Shown one piece after another: positions 1 to 10,866 of a DNA stretch of 64,000 bases. Made by a program: the position numbers and the translations under genes. This DNA comes from Eublepharis macularius (Eukaryota; Chordata; Lepidosauria; Squamata; Eublepharidae). The stretch is taken from contig NC_072795.1 of NCBI RefSeq assembly GCF_028583425.1, positions 73,236,001-73,300,000 of the forward strand, in the 5' to 3' direction. The notes under the pieces are model-generated. The model was not told the DNA's origin, searched no databases, and worked only from the letters and a program-made list of their open reading frames with translations. Position 1 is the first letter of the stretch. Each line of letters begins with the position of its first letter.

Positions 1-530
1 CATAGGTGATTAAAACCATAAATACATATATATATAGGATTAAAAAACAATAATTCAGGGAGTTAAAACCAATTCATAGATAAAAGCAGCAGTAGTAAAA
101 GCAAGTGCGAGGAAATAATTCATGAGGGTAAGCGGCGGAAGGGCTCATAGGGGGTCAGAAAAATAAACTTCGCAATTAAAAGGCTAACTCATGCAGCCAG
201 ATTAAAACCAAATTCATAGAGTTTAAAATCAGGAATAAAATAACCTTTAAAAGAGACCATTCAGGAGGGGCCTCGGTTAAAACCAAATTCATAGGACGAT
301 AAATAGGCTAAAATCACTTCAGCGGAGGGAGTCAGGTTAAAAGGCAATTCATAAGGTTAAAAGCAAATTCATACGAAAGAAAAATTGATAGGGGATGATT
401 AAAAGATCCCAGTTCATGGGAAGATCATGGGCGCACTTGCAATAGATAGAGTGAGGGGTTAATTCGGGGCTAAATTCATAGGGGTGAAATTCATGGAAGG
501 CAATGGAAAGAATTTCATAGAAAGCTTAAA
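1..530. repeat. Degenerate AT-rich minisatellite
   Basis: Loose reiterations of a motif like GGTTAAAACCAAATTCATAGG recur every 20-60 bases through the first half kilobase, with variable spacers and purine-rich interruptions. It lies downstream of the retroviral env on the minus strand, where a 3' LTR would be expected, so it may be part of U3. I could not find a matching copy at the other end of the provirus. No gene is seen here. Confidence 0.6.
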
Positions 531-638
531 ACAATGGAGCAGCAAAGATCACAGACGGCTCAGTCCGCAGTACAGCTGCTAGACTGGGTTGCATATTTAC
601 AAGAACAAGCAAGCTTCGTCCATGTGTTCCAAAACACA

Positions 639-656
639 CTTCCACCCCCCCTTGCT
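639..656 (-). promoter_or_regulatory. Candidate polypurine tract of the endogenous retrovirus
   Basis: On the minus strand this reads as a purine run (AGCAAGGGGGGGTGGAAG) followed directly by TGTG, a possible LTR start. It lies about 300 bases beyond the env stop, the usual place for a plus-strand primer. It is a candidate only, because no paired LTR was identified to confirm the boundary. Confidence 0.4.
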
Positions 657-950
657 GTCTGCGTTAATCCTCAGAGCAGGGTCGGCTGGCGGCAAGAAGG
701 GCTTCAGGCACACAGTTCTAGTCCTCATGGAGGTAGTGCCGCTGGCAGTCGTTCGTAGGTGGGCCGTGGACTGGGAGGCAGAGAAACATGTCCCCCCCTA
801 GTCCACAAGAGGGCCTCGGAGCGGTGTCCGGCAGCAAAGCGTCCATGGGGCTGGTTCAGGATCCGTACGCATAATAAAATACAAGTATAGTTCATACCAG
901 CACAAGCAATAAAATAAACAAGGGCTAAAACGGGGCGCCAAGAACAACCC

Positions 951-3318
951 TTAAGGCAGAAGAAGGTCGGGGTTATAGTGACCCAAGTGGTAAGACAGCT
1001 GGAGTTGCTGGAGCTGTCGGTGGCTCCAACAGCCCAGGTAAAGCAGTGAGACACATAACAAAACTTGAAAGGCCAAAATAACGATGATTGGGTGAAAAGC
1101 CAAATTGTAAATTCCAGTGGCAGTGGGGCTCCAACCAAAGAGGGTTTCCCACCACGAGTGCTCACCGGTGGTCTTGATCCGCTGGGCAAGATCCAAAATT
1201 TCCTTGCTGTTGTGGGACACAACCAAAGCAGTAGTGTCCCAGTCCCTCTGGATACTCTGGAGGGTGTGATGGAGCTGGGGGTGGGTCAGGAGCTCGTGGA
1301 TTAGCTCCAGACAGATACCAAGGGAGATGGGCTTCACATATCGATAGATGGAGGGTGCCACCAGGATCTCTTCTTGGGTCCAGACTGGTACCGTGTAGGT
1401 GAAGTCGCAGGCTGCCACCGAAGACAGGTTGCAGAAGCAGCGGTTGACTCCCGGGATCATGGGCTTAAGCTGGAACGAGTTCAGGATCATGAAGTCGCAG
1501 GCCGTTCGCACGCAGGCCCATCCTTTCCCAAGGTAGACCACAGCGGAGCTGTTCTCCCGGACGACCTCGAAGGGGCATTCATTGAGGGCGTCGACTTGCG
1601 GGGCTACACAGGGGTGATGCGGTGCAAAGGCTTGGTCTTGGCAAATGAAGCCGGTCTGGTCTCGATGCTGGCACCCTTGGAGGCTGACGAGCTGCCATCT
1701 GGTCGGGGTGAAGCGGGCCCAATGGTCGGGGTGTCTGGCGTAGAGAACTTCGGTGTCGCTGACTTGGAGTCCCAGAGGCACGACTGGATACACGTGGAAT
1801 GACTCGTGCGCACTGGCCGTTAATAAAAATAATTTAAGCTCCTGGGTGGTCGGTGAGAATGAGGAATTTACGAGAGACCACCAGGATTCAAGCTCCAGTT
1901 CAATGGGTGACAATTTGGGCATAATCAATCTTTTAATTTCCAGGGGCAAGTGCCCGTCCGTGGCTTGCCGAATTAGCCCCATGGCCACAGCCTGGTTTAA
2001 TTGTTGGGCTTGCATACATGCCATGGCTATTGAGCGTTCCTTTGAGCAGCAGAGAAAAATCTCTTTCAATTTGACTCTCCCAGTTAACTAAAATGGAGCT
2101 GATCTCGTGTTGCCCATTTGAAATGGAATTTAGGGACTGCACCACCGGTTTACCTAAGTCGGAGATGCTAGTCGTGACATGGGCAAACTTATTAGCGAGA
2201 GTCTCAATATTGACCGAATCCATGATTGCTAAGCCTCTGGCTGCAGGAGCAGTCCAGTCGGCAATGCTTCGTCTGGCACGTGAGAGAGAGGGGGAGGGAT
2301 CGATCCACAGTTGCAGCCATGCATTCCAACCCTTGCTACCGGCCTCCAGATAGGGAGCGCACTGCGGCAGCCTCTGGGTTACATTTAGCTCAGCTAAGTC
2401 TATGCGGATCTCTTTTAAAGACATTTGCGGGCGGACTAGAACTCTCTCCCGAATGTCAGTTTTCAAAACATGGGAGCCCACTATATGCGTGCCGCCTTGG
2501 CTTAATTGTTCATTGCTCGCAATCAAAGGGTCAATTTGGATGGCGTGGGTCTCCTGGGTCCGGATCAGCAGGGAATAATTGCCTGGTTCGTGAGTCAAAT
2601 TTACAAAGAGCAGCCCAAGCCGGTGAAATTTTTCTACTAGGGGCTTGGTTTGGCATTCGGGCGTCTGTTGAACCAGTATCCAATCGGGCAGGCCGTGTTT
2701 GTCTAGGTCTTCCTCTTTTACAATCCAGGTCAAGTTCTCCCAGTGCTCTATAGCGAAGGAGAGAACTGCGCCTGAAGGGGGCGTGATAGTGACTGATGCA
2801 GTTTCAGTGGCAGTAGTGCCTAGTAGGATGGTCATCCTAAAGGGGTCTCCTGCCTTCCATACTGTGGCCGACACTAAAATAACTTCACAGTATGGTCCGA
2901 AAGCCTCAGTGACAAATGGCGAGGTTTCGGGATTGGCAGGGGTGGTATATTTGTCTACCACCGGGACTTTGGTGGGGGCTGGCCTGATGCGGGGGAGAAA
3001 CATACATGGAATCGGAGCAAGTGGTGAAACCGTATCAGTAGGCGAGTAGCACACTAACTCTTGGGACATGGTTTTCACTCCTACACATAAAATAACAAGC
3101 TCTGGGGGTCGGATCCACTGCTCTTCGCAACTGCGGAAGTTAGTGCGATCCGTAGGGGTGGTCATATTACTCTGCTGCACAACTTTGCAGACCATCATTT
3201 CATTTCCTGCCAATGTATTGATACATCTCCAGTGGGGGTAGGGCATTAATTTGGATGGGCGTCCCTCTATTAGGGTGCCTGCCAGCGCGAGCAAACACAG
3301 AGTAGCCAGGTGCCTCAT
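951..3318 (-). pseudogene. env: Endogenous retrovirus envelope gene, frameshifted
   Basis: This encodes a retroviral envelope precursor (surface plus transmembrane subunits). The ATG at 3318 opens with a hydrophobic signal peptide of about 19 residues. The surface subunit has several N-glycosylation sequons. A furin-type site RARR lies at residues 347-350 (codons 2280-2269) and is followed by a transmembrane subunit rich in Cys. A single membrane anchor lies at about 1097-1026, with a short cytoplasmic tail ending at 951. The surface frame runs to a stop at 1933, while the transmembrane frame is open from about 2069, so one frameshift lies between about 2040 and 2069, next to a short T-run. 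Apart from that break the gene is long and open, so it may be fairly young. I see no obvious CX6CC motif typical of gamma-type envelopes. Assignment to a class is uncertain. Confidence 0.8.
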
Positions 3319-4946
3319 CTCCTGGCTTTCCTTTCCTTTTTGTAGCGAGAATATCCTGGGGAGACCTGTGGGTATAAGTACAGGTTCCCTGAGTTTGTTG
3401 CAGCAAAATAAATGAAGTGAAGCGGGGGGAAAAGGGAGGGCGTTTTTCTGCCAGCACTGTCTATTAGGCGGGGTTCGAACGAGAAGTCCCAGGGCACTAA
3501 GCGAGCCTTCCAGCTTGTTGCTCTGGGGAACTCCTGTGCGGGGGCTTCTTCCTAAAGCATGTATATTTCAGGGGGTAACGTCTTTACATCGAGCGAGGGT
3601 CGGCTGTTCATTAGGCGGGATTATGCAAACTCGCCCCAGGGGTCCCTGGGTGCCTAGACTACATGGCCTTCAGGTGCCCCTTGCTCGGTGGCGGGCTGCT
3701 TTTATCTTGCGGGCTGAGAGTTATCGGTCCGGCTCGGTCTGGCCTTGCCGTTTTAAAAAGGACAAAAACTAGAGAGCGGTATCCAGCAACTATAAGGGTT
3801 GCTGCAGACGGGGGCCTTCGCTTAATTTTCTAAGATAGGCTCTCGTCATATGTTTGCAGGACTAGCAATTTTTGGAGGGACTCCCTCGGGAGGCCCCATT
3901 TTCTGGTTTAAAAAAAAAAGAAAAACACAAAGCAAAAGCACACGGGTGTGGGATACTTTTAGGTTGCCCGCTTGGGAGGCCTGGCAGGGCTTCATTATAA
4001 TTTCAATATGTCTCCCCCCCTTCTTTTCCCTTATACGGTACGGGCAAGGGAAAAGATTACATTGGATGGGGCGGGCGGCTGCTGGCGGAAAGGGCCGAAG
4101 TGGAGCCGAAGGTGCTCGGCAGCGTTTATCGAAAAGCGGCGAAGACGGTGGAAATCTTCCGGCGCCGCTGGGTCTGGGCTGTTCGGGGGTCATCTTGGCG
4201 CGGGGGATCCTGGCTATGTAAATGAGGCACGCTGCCCCTTGTGCGTAGCGAACGCACCTCAATAACACATTCCAGAGGGCACATATTTACAAACTACTGG
4301 CGGGTCTTTTACCTTTGCACTAAAGCGTACTAGATGGTGGCGCCGTATAGCAACTCACCATGACGAATATGAACATTAGTAAAAGAGGGGCTTGACGGGC
4401 TTGACGGGGGTTTCCTTCAGGGGAGGCACGGCCCTCAAAGCCAAAGCCGACCATCATGCGAAAGCGTGGGTCTGGCAGGTGAGACCCCGAATCTACGTAG
4501 ATGCGGGATCTTCACCAGCACGGCGGGTGATACGTTTTCAAATACAGAGATCACCTTTATTGGTGCATCTACAGTATTGGAAATCACCTTTGGGCTAAAG
4601 CCTCTCCAAACACTCGACACACGGCAACTCTCTTTTGCCTGTGCAATTTTTTTTTCCGAACATGCAGCTTAAAATCCAATTAAGAATCACTTTTGCTCGT
4701 GGTCCTATTTGGCTTTGGTTGCCGTGTTCCCCCTATACTCAGGGTCCCAACTGTGGGGCCCGCCTAAGAAAGTTAAAGAATAGAACTGACAAGAAATAAC
4801 AAAAACACTAAATGATTATATGAAGCCAAGTTGGCTTTTTACATCTAAATTCAAAAGAGGATTGGGCTTCAGGTTCACACACACATAAAGTTAAGACTGC
4901 ACAACGAAAAGGGACGGGGGCTGCAGGGACTTGAACTCAAGTCTCC
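3319..4946. other. Non-coding stretch between env and the upstream coiled-coil frame; pol absent
   Basis: In an ordinary provirus this interval would hold the end of pol. I see no reverse transcriptase, RNase H or integrase motif on either strand. The sequence is GC-rich and holds only short frames. At 4753 the plus strand reads TGTGGGGCCCGCC, so the minus strand ends ...CCCCACA and is followed by TTGGGACCC. That resembles an LTR edge next to a primer-binding site but matches no tRNA 3' end I know. It could be the seam of a deletion or recombination that removed pol. Confidence 0.5.
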
Positions 4947-6164
4947 TCAAGGTGGCTTTTCCACTCCTGGTTCCAATTCCTTCCAAATTCTGACAGGGAA
5001 CCAGTGATTACATTTATTTGGGCTTACTTCAGCCTGGGAGAGGACAAAAGAAAGAATTGGGAGGAGGACAGAATCCTGGTCTGGCCAGTTTTTCCATTTC
5101 AATGAGGGGTGGGGGTGCAACGCTGAGTGGGAACAGTCTGTTTTAGATGCTGCTAGCAACTGGGATTCTTTTTGGAGTTTGCTCACTTGCCTTATTACAT
5201 TCCTGACTGCACTTACTGCTGGAGGCTCTACCTTTTCATTAAGTTTTGGGCTTGAGCCTTTTAAAATGAGGAGACAGCTGCACACATGTCTCTGAATTAA
5301 CTCGAGCACTATTAAACCACACAGGCACAACATAAGGTTTTCTTCAGGGGTGTTAGTCTGGGAAGGCTGACAGAAAGCTATTTGGTGTGTAGTTGCAAGC
5401 ACTGGATTCTCAAAGCAATTTAATTCTTTTAAAGGAACTGCATTTTTACTTTTGTTTACCTGTTCTTCAGGATCATTGCAAGAGGGCACAGTCACGGTGG
5501 GCTGTGTATAGCTTGGCTGGGGGCAGTCTATGGGAGCCAAGACAATTTCTTGGGGAATGACTTTTAAACTCTGCACATGCTCAGAGGCTAAAGTGAATTC
5601 TGGCTTCTTGGGCATGGGGGCTGAGGCAGAAATTGGAGGCAAAGGTGACTGACTACCTGTTTCACTGCCTTTGGCGGGGCGGGGTGCTGATTCAATCACT
5701 GATTGTTCCTCTAAAGTCTTTAATCTGACCTCAGTGAGTCTCTGGGATTCTAGGAGATTTTGCATCAGGGTTTTTAAAGTGGCAGTTTCATTATTCTGGT
5801 TTTCCAGCAAAGTCTGCATGCTAAGGAATTTATTGTGGAGCTGCTCTTTCTCTATTGTGCAAGCATTTAATTTTTCTTTTAATTCCTCATTCTCTTTATT
5901 AAGATCATTTATTTTTAGGTTCTGCTCCCTATTTACACTTATGAGCTCCTGAATTTTATTTTGCAGCTCTGCCAGGTTTCTTTCAGAGGTGTCTGGCAAA
6001 GTTGGTGCTGGGTTCTGGGTGCGAATCACCCTTTGGAATCTTTCCTTCTCTCTTTTAAGTTTCCAGCTATTTTTAGTTCCCGGAGGTCGAAGGCTAGCCT
6101 CAACCTTTGGTTTTCTCCCACGGGCAGTTAAGTGGGGAGAAGCATGTGTGACCCCCGGGCATCC
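4947..6164 (-). CDS. In-frame extension after gag UAG: coiled-coil protein of unknown function
   Basis: This frame of about 405 codons follows the gag stop codon directly and stays in the gag frame: 135 bases separate the TAG from the GTG at 6029, with no stop. It begins basic. It then holds a long heptad coiled coil rich in Leu, Asn, Glu and Lys (about 5990-5680), a Pro/Ser-rich linker, a short hydrophobic Cys/Leu stretch (about 5350-5260), and a tail ending at 4947. Base composition becomes visibly more AT-rich than gag near 6060. I do not recognise the protein. It occupies the place of pol but has no protease, RT or integrase motif. It could be a captured cellular exon, part of a second gag from another element, or an accessory gene reached by readthrough. 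No in-frame ATG near its start is needed if readthrough is used. Confidence 0.55.
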   Translation of the reverse strand, partial: GCPGVTHASPHLTARGRKPKVEASLRPPGTKNSWKLKREKERFQRVIRTQNPAPTLPDTSERNLAELQNKIQELISVNREQNLKINDLNKENEELKEKLNACTIEKEQLHNKFLSMQTLLENQNNETATLKTLMQNLLESQRLTEVRLKTLEEQSVIESAPRPAKGSETGSQSPLPPISASAPMPKKPEFTLASEHVQSLKVIPQEIVLAPIDCPQPSYTQPTVTVPSCNDPEEQVNKSKNAVPLKELNCFENPVLATTHQIAFCQPSQTNTPEENLMLCLCGLIVLELIQRHVCSCLLILKGSSPKLNEKVEPPAVSAVRNVIRQVSKLQKESQLLAASKTDCSHSALHPHPSLKWKNWPDQDSVLLPILSFVLSQAEVSPNKCNHWFPVRIWKELEPGVEKPP

Positions 6165-6167
6165 CTA
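6165..6167 (-). promoter_or_regulatory. Possible UAG readthrough codon at the end of gag
   Basis: Gag ends CAA TAG GGA and the same frame stays open for 405 more codons. Gammaretroviruses express Gag-Pol by suppressing an in-frame UAG, and CAA before UAG is a common context at leaky stops. Here the extension is not pol. I have not tested for a downstream pseudoknot. The stop could also be an ordinary Gag terminus followed by an unrelated open frame. Confidence 0.4.
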
Positions 6168-8057
6168 TTGGAAAAAGGGGTTCCCAGCTGGTGGCGGCTC
6201 TCCTAGGTCAGAGGGCTCCTCATGGTCCTTTGGCCGCAGTCTCCAGGAGTCAGTCTGACTTGGGGGAGGGTAGACCTGGTGATTGTAGGGGTAAGGTGCC
6301 CGAGGGGACGGGGGTGCTGAGGGCAGCGCAGGTCTCCAGGGCTCAGAGGGTCCCTGTGGGGAGGAAGGGTAGTGACTGGGGGTGGGCGCAAAGGTCACTC
6401 CTGGATGGGAGTCCCTCTGGCTGCGGCCCCGAGTGAAGCTACCACTTCTCCCACGCAAGATGCCACCTCTAGACTCCGAGTACGAGCTATGCCCTTGGGG
6501 CCGATATTGGGAGTGGGGACCATGGTTAGCATACGTGACTGTGTTGATGGGCTCACTCTCTTTCCTATGGGAGGCCGGGGATTTCACATGGCGGATGGCG
6601 CCGGTTTCTCGCAACAGGCCAGCAATGCTCCTGATGTGAGCTTCCAGGTCTCCCCATGAGATGCTCCCGGGTTCTACTCCTGCCAGGGCCAGGCGGGTAG
6701 TACTGTTGAGCCCATCTATGACTGCTCTCCTAAATTCTAAGTCATCGAAGTCAGGCATGTCGCTTAAGTCTAAGTCTACCTCGTCTGCTAGTTCGGCTAG
6801 GAGCTGCTTTCTGGCTAAATATGCCTCTGGGTCCTCTCCGGGTTTTTGGGATTCTGCTATGTATAAGGCTTTCAAGCTCTTGGTAGGCCAGAGGAAGGCG
6901 CACAATTCTTTGATGGACCCATACTGACTGCGGGTGGCTAGCCTTCGGTTAGAGATATAGGCATTGAGGGCCGAGACTATTTCAGGGGCGGCGCATTGGC
7001 GGGCCAGTTGGGCCACATCGGAACCACTAGCAGAGGGCTGGGAGGTAGTTACGTGCGTGAACCATTGGATGGCCGTGTCTCGGTTCAAGGGCCCCATACG
7101 ATCTGCTATGGCTTGGAGCTCGTCGGGCCTCCAATTGCGGGTTTCCTTAACTACCCGGTCCGTCTTTTTGCCGTCTTAGTCCATGGAGACGATTTCTTTG
7201 GTAGCTATTGGATGGAGGGGTTGTGGAGCTCCCTCAGGCTGGGGCGAAGGGGATGACCAGCTGTCGGTACTACCTTCGGGGAGGGCCAAGAGGGCTGCGG
7301 GATGCACGGCGGAGATTACAGCCTGCTGCATCCCCAGGTGCTGCTTTAGGGCCTCTAGCTCCCTCTTACAAGCGGAGTGGTCCGCAGAAGTTACCTTGGA
7401 GTGATTGTGCTCCGCCATGAACTGGGCGGCATGGGTTAATTTGGCAATTTTCTCCTGTCCTTCAATTACGGCATGCTCAGCCATATCGGCACGAGCGGTG
7501 GCCGCTTCAGCCTTGTGCTGAGCGTCCTGGAGGGCAGTGGTTAGTCCTTGTTTTTCTAATATGAAATTGACACGTTCAGCACGCCACTCAACTGTCTTTT
7601 CATCATGGTCTCTTTCCTGTTCGACTAGTTTGGCCCTGAGACTCTGGATTTCTAGATGCAGGGCGTCCTGTTCTCGCTTGGCTTTTTCCTCTAGCTCCTT
7701 CCTTTCTTTGTCCTGGGCTATTCTGAGCTCCTCTATTTCCTGCTCACTATCTTCCTGCGCTATCTGTAATTTATTGATTAGGGACACGCTGTCCTGTAGG
7801 GCAGTGAAAAGTGCCCAAGCTCCGTATCTGTCTTTCTTACTCGACTTAGGTTTCTCCTTCTCACAGAAATCCTGGAAGGTGCTTCTAACTATCTGGAGCG
7901 GGTCGGGTCCCTTGAAGGAACCGGCTTCCCAAGGGCAATCTCCCTTCTTAACTAGCCACTTCTCCAGGCGGGGCACGGTGGGGTTTGCCCGGTACATTTT
8001 TCCTTTTAGTTTAGGGCTGAACTCGGGGGAGGTTAAAGAGTGGATCAGCGACACCAC
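6165..8057 (-). pseudogene. gag: Endogenous retrovirus Gag, one internal nonsense codon
   Basis: This is the structural core protein of the retrovirus. From the 5' end of the frame (first possible codon GTG at 8057, no ATG nearby) it has three parts: a matrix-like N-terminus with a basic Trp/Lys segment (about 8057-7830), a long charged coiled coil (about 7800-7370), and a capsid-like domain beginning just after the internal stop and holding a retroviral-type Arg-Asp motif and amphipathic helices (about 7140-6500). An Arg/Gly-rich stretch (about 6476-6411) and a Pro-rich tail follow. There is no CCHC zinc knuckle. A TAA at 7178-7176 interrupts the frame, and reading resumes in register. The terminal codon is TAG (6167-6165) in the context CAA-TAG-G. 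The coiled coil, the Arg/Gly stretch and the missing zinc knuckle recall foamy-type Gag, but class is not established. Confidence 0.7.
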
Positions 8058-8389
8058 GGGTGGGGTGATTAAAGCTACTCAGGGGTTTTAACAACTTTTC
8101 CTCTCTATGTTCCTTTGGGAGGTTTATCCTTCCCTCCGGTCCTCAAGGATTTTTAAACTGGGTTCTACACAGGTTTTTACCAGGAGTGGGTTTAAAGGTT
8201 CTACTATTAGGTTCACAAGGGTATTTTTAAGGGTCCTGCACTCGGTTCTTCTCCACCGGGGGAGAAGGAAAAATTCCTATTCCCGTTTCAAGCTTGCCTA
8301 CAAGCCACGGGACCAGGAAAAGTTTACTGGCTCAGAAGGTGCTCCCAAGCTCTCTAAGCCCAAGAACAAAAACGCTCAGTGCTTCCAAG

Positions 8390-8890
8390 CCTCTGCTCAG
8401 AAGCCAAAGCTCAGGGGTCTCCCAAGCCTATGTGCTCAGAAACTGCAATTAAGGGGTCTCCCAAGCCTATGCTCAGAAACTGAAATGCTCCCAAGCCTCT
8501 GCTCAGAAACTGAAGTGCTTCCAAGCCTCTGCTTAGAAGCTAAAATGCTCTCAAGCTCTCTGCCCAAGAACTAAACTCAAAGTGTCCCCAGGCCTCGCGC
8601 TCAGAGACAAACAGTTAAACTGTCTCCAAGCCAAGACCAAAAGACTAAAGCACTCAAGGACTGCCTCTGCAAGTCCCCAAGCAAAAGTGCCCAGGAGTAA
8701 AGCTTACTGTACTCCCAAGCGGAAAAGCGCTCAAGAGTTCTAACAAATCCCAAGCAAAAGTGCCCAAGAGTCCTACTGACTCCCAAGCGGGGTGCGCCCA
8801 AAAGTCCTACAAACTCTCAAGTGGGGTGCGCCCAAGAGTCTTCCTTAAAACTCTCAAGCAGAAAGGCGCCCAAGAGTCTAACTTAAAACT
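8390..8890. repeat. Degenerate minisatellite in the retroviral leader
   Basis: Two related blocks lie here. The first repeats CCCAAGCCTCTGCTCAGAAACTG at about 30-40 base spacing (about 8390-8550). The second repeats CTCCCAAGC(G)GGGTGCGCCCAAGAGTC at a similar spacing (about 8690-8890). The units share the CCAAG and CTCA cores and probably come from one ancestor. A plus-strand frame runs through the first block, but it looks like a by-product of the repeat. Confidence 0.65.
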
Positions 8891-9074
8891 CTTAAGCACT
8901 GTGCGGCCGGCTGCCGCAGGGCTTCAGGAACCTGGCTTTAGATTCCCAAAGCTAAACTAACTGAACGGACTAACGATCCCTTCACGTTTCCTCCGGAGCG
9001 GGGATTGAAGCCTAAGTGCTGGCAGGAACGGGGTTTGGACGGACTTAGGAGAGATGGGGGAGGGCGGAAAAGAG

Positions 9075-9081
9075 TTTTATA
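9075..9081 (-). promoter_or_regulatory. Candidate TATA box of the retroviral promoter
   Basis: The minus strand reads CATATAAAACTC. It lies about 1 kb upstream of gag and about 60 bases inside a possible LTR start at 9141, a normal spacing for an LTR promoter. Confidence 0.35.
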
Positions 9082-9141
9082 TGTGCTGCTTCAGGATATA
9101 TATATATATCTATAGAGCCTACTTCTGGGATCCCACCCACA

Positions 9142-10866
9142 TAGACGCGTTTAGGCGGCCCGGAAGGTGGCCAGGAACTTCACCAGTTCAGAGGTCCTCA
9201 CCCACAGTACACCGGTTATAACGGCTGGAGGGCCTCGCGGTGCACCACAAAAGGCAAGTAGTCCAAAGCTGGCTGAAGGAGGAAATGGGGAAAAGCCAAC
9301 CCACGAGATAGAAATGCTCGCTAGAGCCACACACACTCACACTTTTAATTCCCTGAGCTAAATTGCGCTCTTTACACAGAGGTCTGGAAAATTTTCCTCT
9401 ACGTCAGTTCGCTGAAAACACGCGTGTCGACTCACGTGGATTCACACAAACTGGGTCATACCCGCATATTCTCCACCAGTACTGCTTACCAGAACTGCTC
9501 TTATTATAAGGGGAAATTAGCTTTAGCAGTCTGTAACTTAAAATTAGTGCGGATCTTAACCTATGTCTACGGAGGTCCCGATTCCAGACACTCTAGTGAA
9601 AAAGAGGCAGACTACAGATAAGTTCCAAACACGTGTATTTAGTGTGGCGTAAGCCTAAACTTGCACAAGCATACAAGAGAACACACAAGATCTAAGAAAT
9701 ACAGAGTAGGAAATACAGAGACTTTCGCATTAGCTGGTTCCCAACGATGGTGGGGAATACTCACAATCCTGGAGCGAAGCAAAGACACAACAGCGAGGTG
9801 GCCCACTGCCAGCACTGGGACCACAGACGGACAGCAAGGGGTTCTGGATAGGATGGCACGAGCACCGAGTGGTCTGGAAGACCAGCTTAAATACCCGAAA
9901 ACGTACCCCGGGGCTGGTGCTGTACTTGGTGGTTCTCACAGTTTAAAACAAAGGTTCTAATGGGCTACTGAATGTCTTGGATGGGCCACTTTGGTAATCT
10001 GATTGCGATAAGTGACACCTCAGGAAGAGGGGACAAAAGAGGGAGGGGGAAATCCAAGTGGGCTGAATGGATGTTCCAGCGGACAGGGCTTGTCCTGATG
10101 TCATCAGCTCTGGAATGCGGAGGTTTCTTTGAGATGCATTCTCTAAGTGCTTGGGATGGTCGGCACTTAGTTCCTTCTCCAGGGCGGCTCCTAAGATATG
10201 CAGAGCGGGGCGAGGTACTCTCGCTGCAGACGTGGTGTGCCCGCTTCGCCGAAATGGCTTCTCAAAGCAGTCTTCTTCCCTGGGTCTTCTGGCTGCCTAA
10301 GGACATGGATGCCGGCTGGGCATAGCTGGGGCTGGATAGCAGGCTGCCCGGTAGCGAGGGCAAGCTCGGGGGCCGGCCCGCGGGAGGCTCCAGGCGGGAA
10401 CTGACCAGGGAGCGCCTAGCCAGGCTCGCTGGAGGTTTCCCCGGCAGGCACCCGGCTGCTAGCAGCGGCTTGGGCCCATACGAGGCAGGCTTCCATGGAG
10501 GCAGGGGGAACAGCACGTAAAACACAGTCCAAGGCAGGGAACAGGCACGGTCCGTGGCAGATGGCAATGCAGGCACGGGGCACACTTGTAACACAGTCCA
10601 AAGCACACACTGGGAAGTCCAGGTACAGGTCTGGGCAGGGCTGCCCAGGAAGAGAGTCCTTTGTGCAGTTAACCGAACATGGAGTCAGGGAACTGCACAG
10701 TCTATTGCAGCAGCAAGGTAATAAAACAGCAGACAGGAAACTGACACGTGTACCAGAACACACACGTGCAGGGCAGTCTTTGATAGCAGCAGTGAAACAG
10801 CAATGCAGGAAACTTTAACACAGTTCATGGCAGGCCTTAAAGCAGGAAAGGGGGCCTACTTGGCAA
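9142..10866. other. Interval without a recognised gene
   Basis: This is GC-moderate sequence with short frames on both strands and no domain I can name. A TATA-like TTATTATAAGG lies near 9497. The stretch may belong to an LTR of the neighbouring retrovirus or to another retroelement, but I found no terminal repeats. Confidence 0.4.

Larger units (their letters stand above)
8058..9141 (-). other. Retroviral leader or LTR-like region upstream of gag
   Basis: No gene is seen. On the minus strand, position 9141 reads TGTGGGTGGGATCCC, a plausible TG start for an LTR. A TATAAAA box follows about 60 bases later (9081-9075), after a (TA)n stretch. The downstream sequence carries a minisatellite before gag. 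No primer-binding site matching a familiar tRNA 3' end was recognised and no partner LTR was found, so the exact LTR edges are unknown. Confidence 0.35.

Noticed and set aside
3465..3500. GGCGGGGTTCGAAC resembling a tRNA T-arm or primer-binding site
   Set aside because: There is no TGG at the needed position and no LTR edge next to it.
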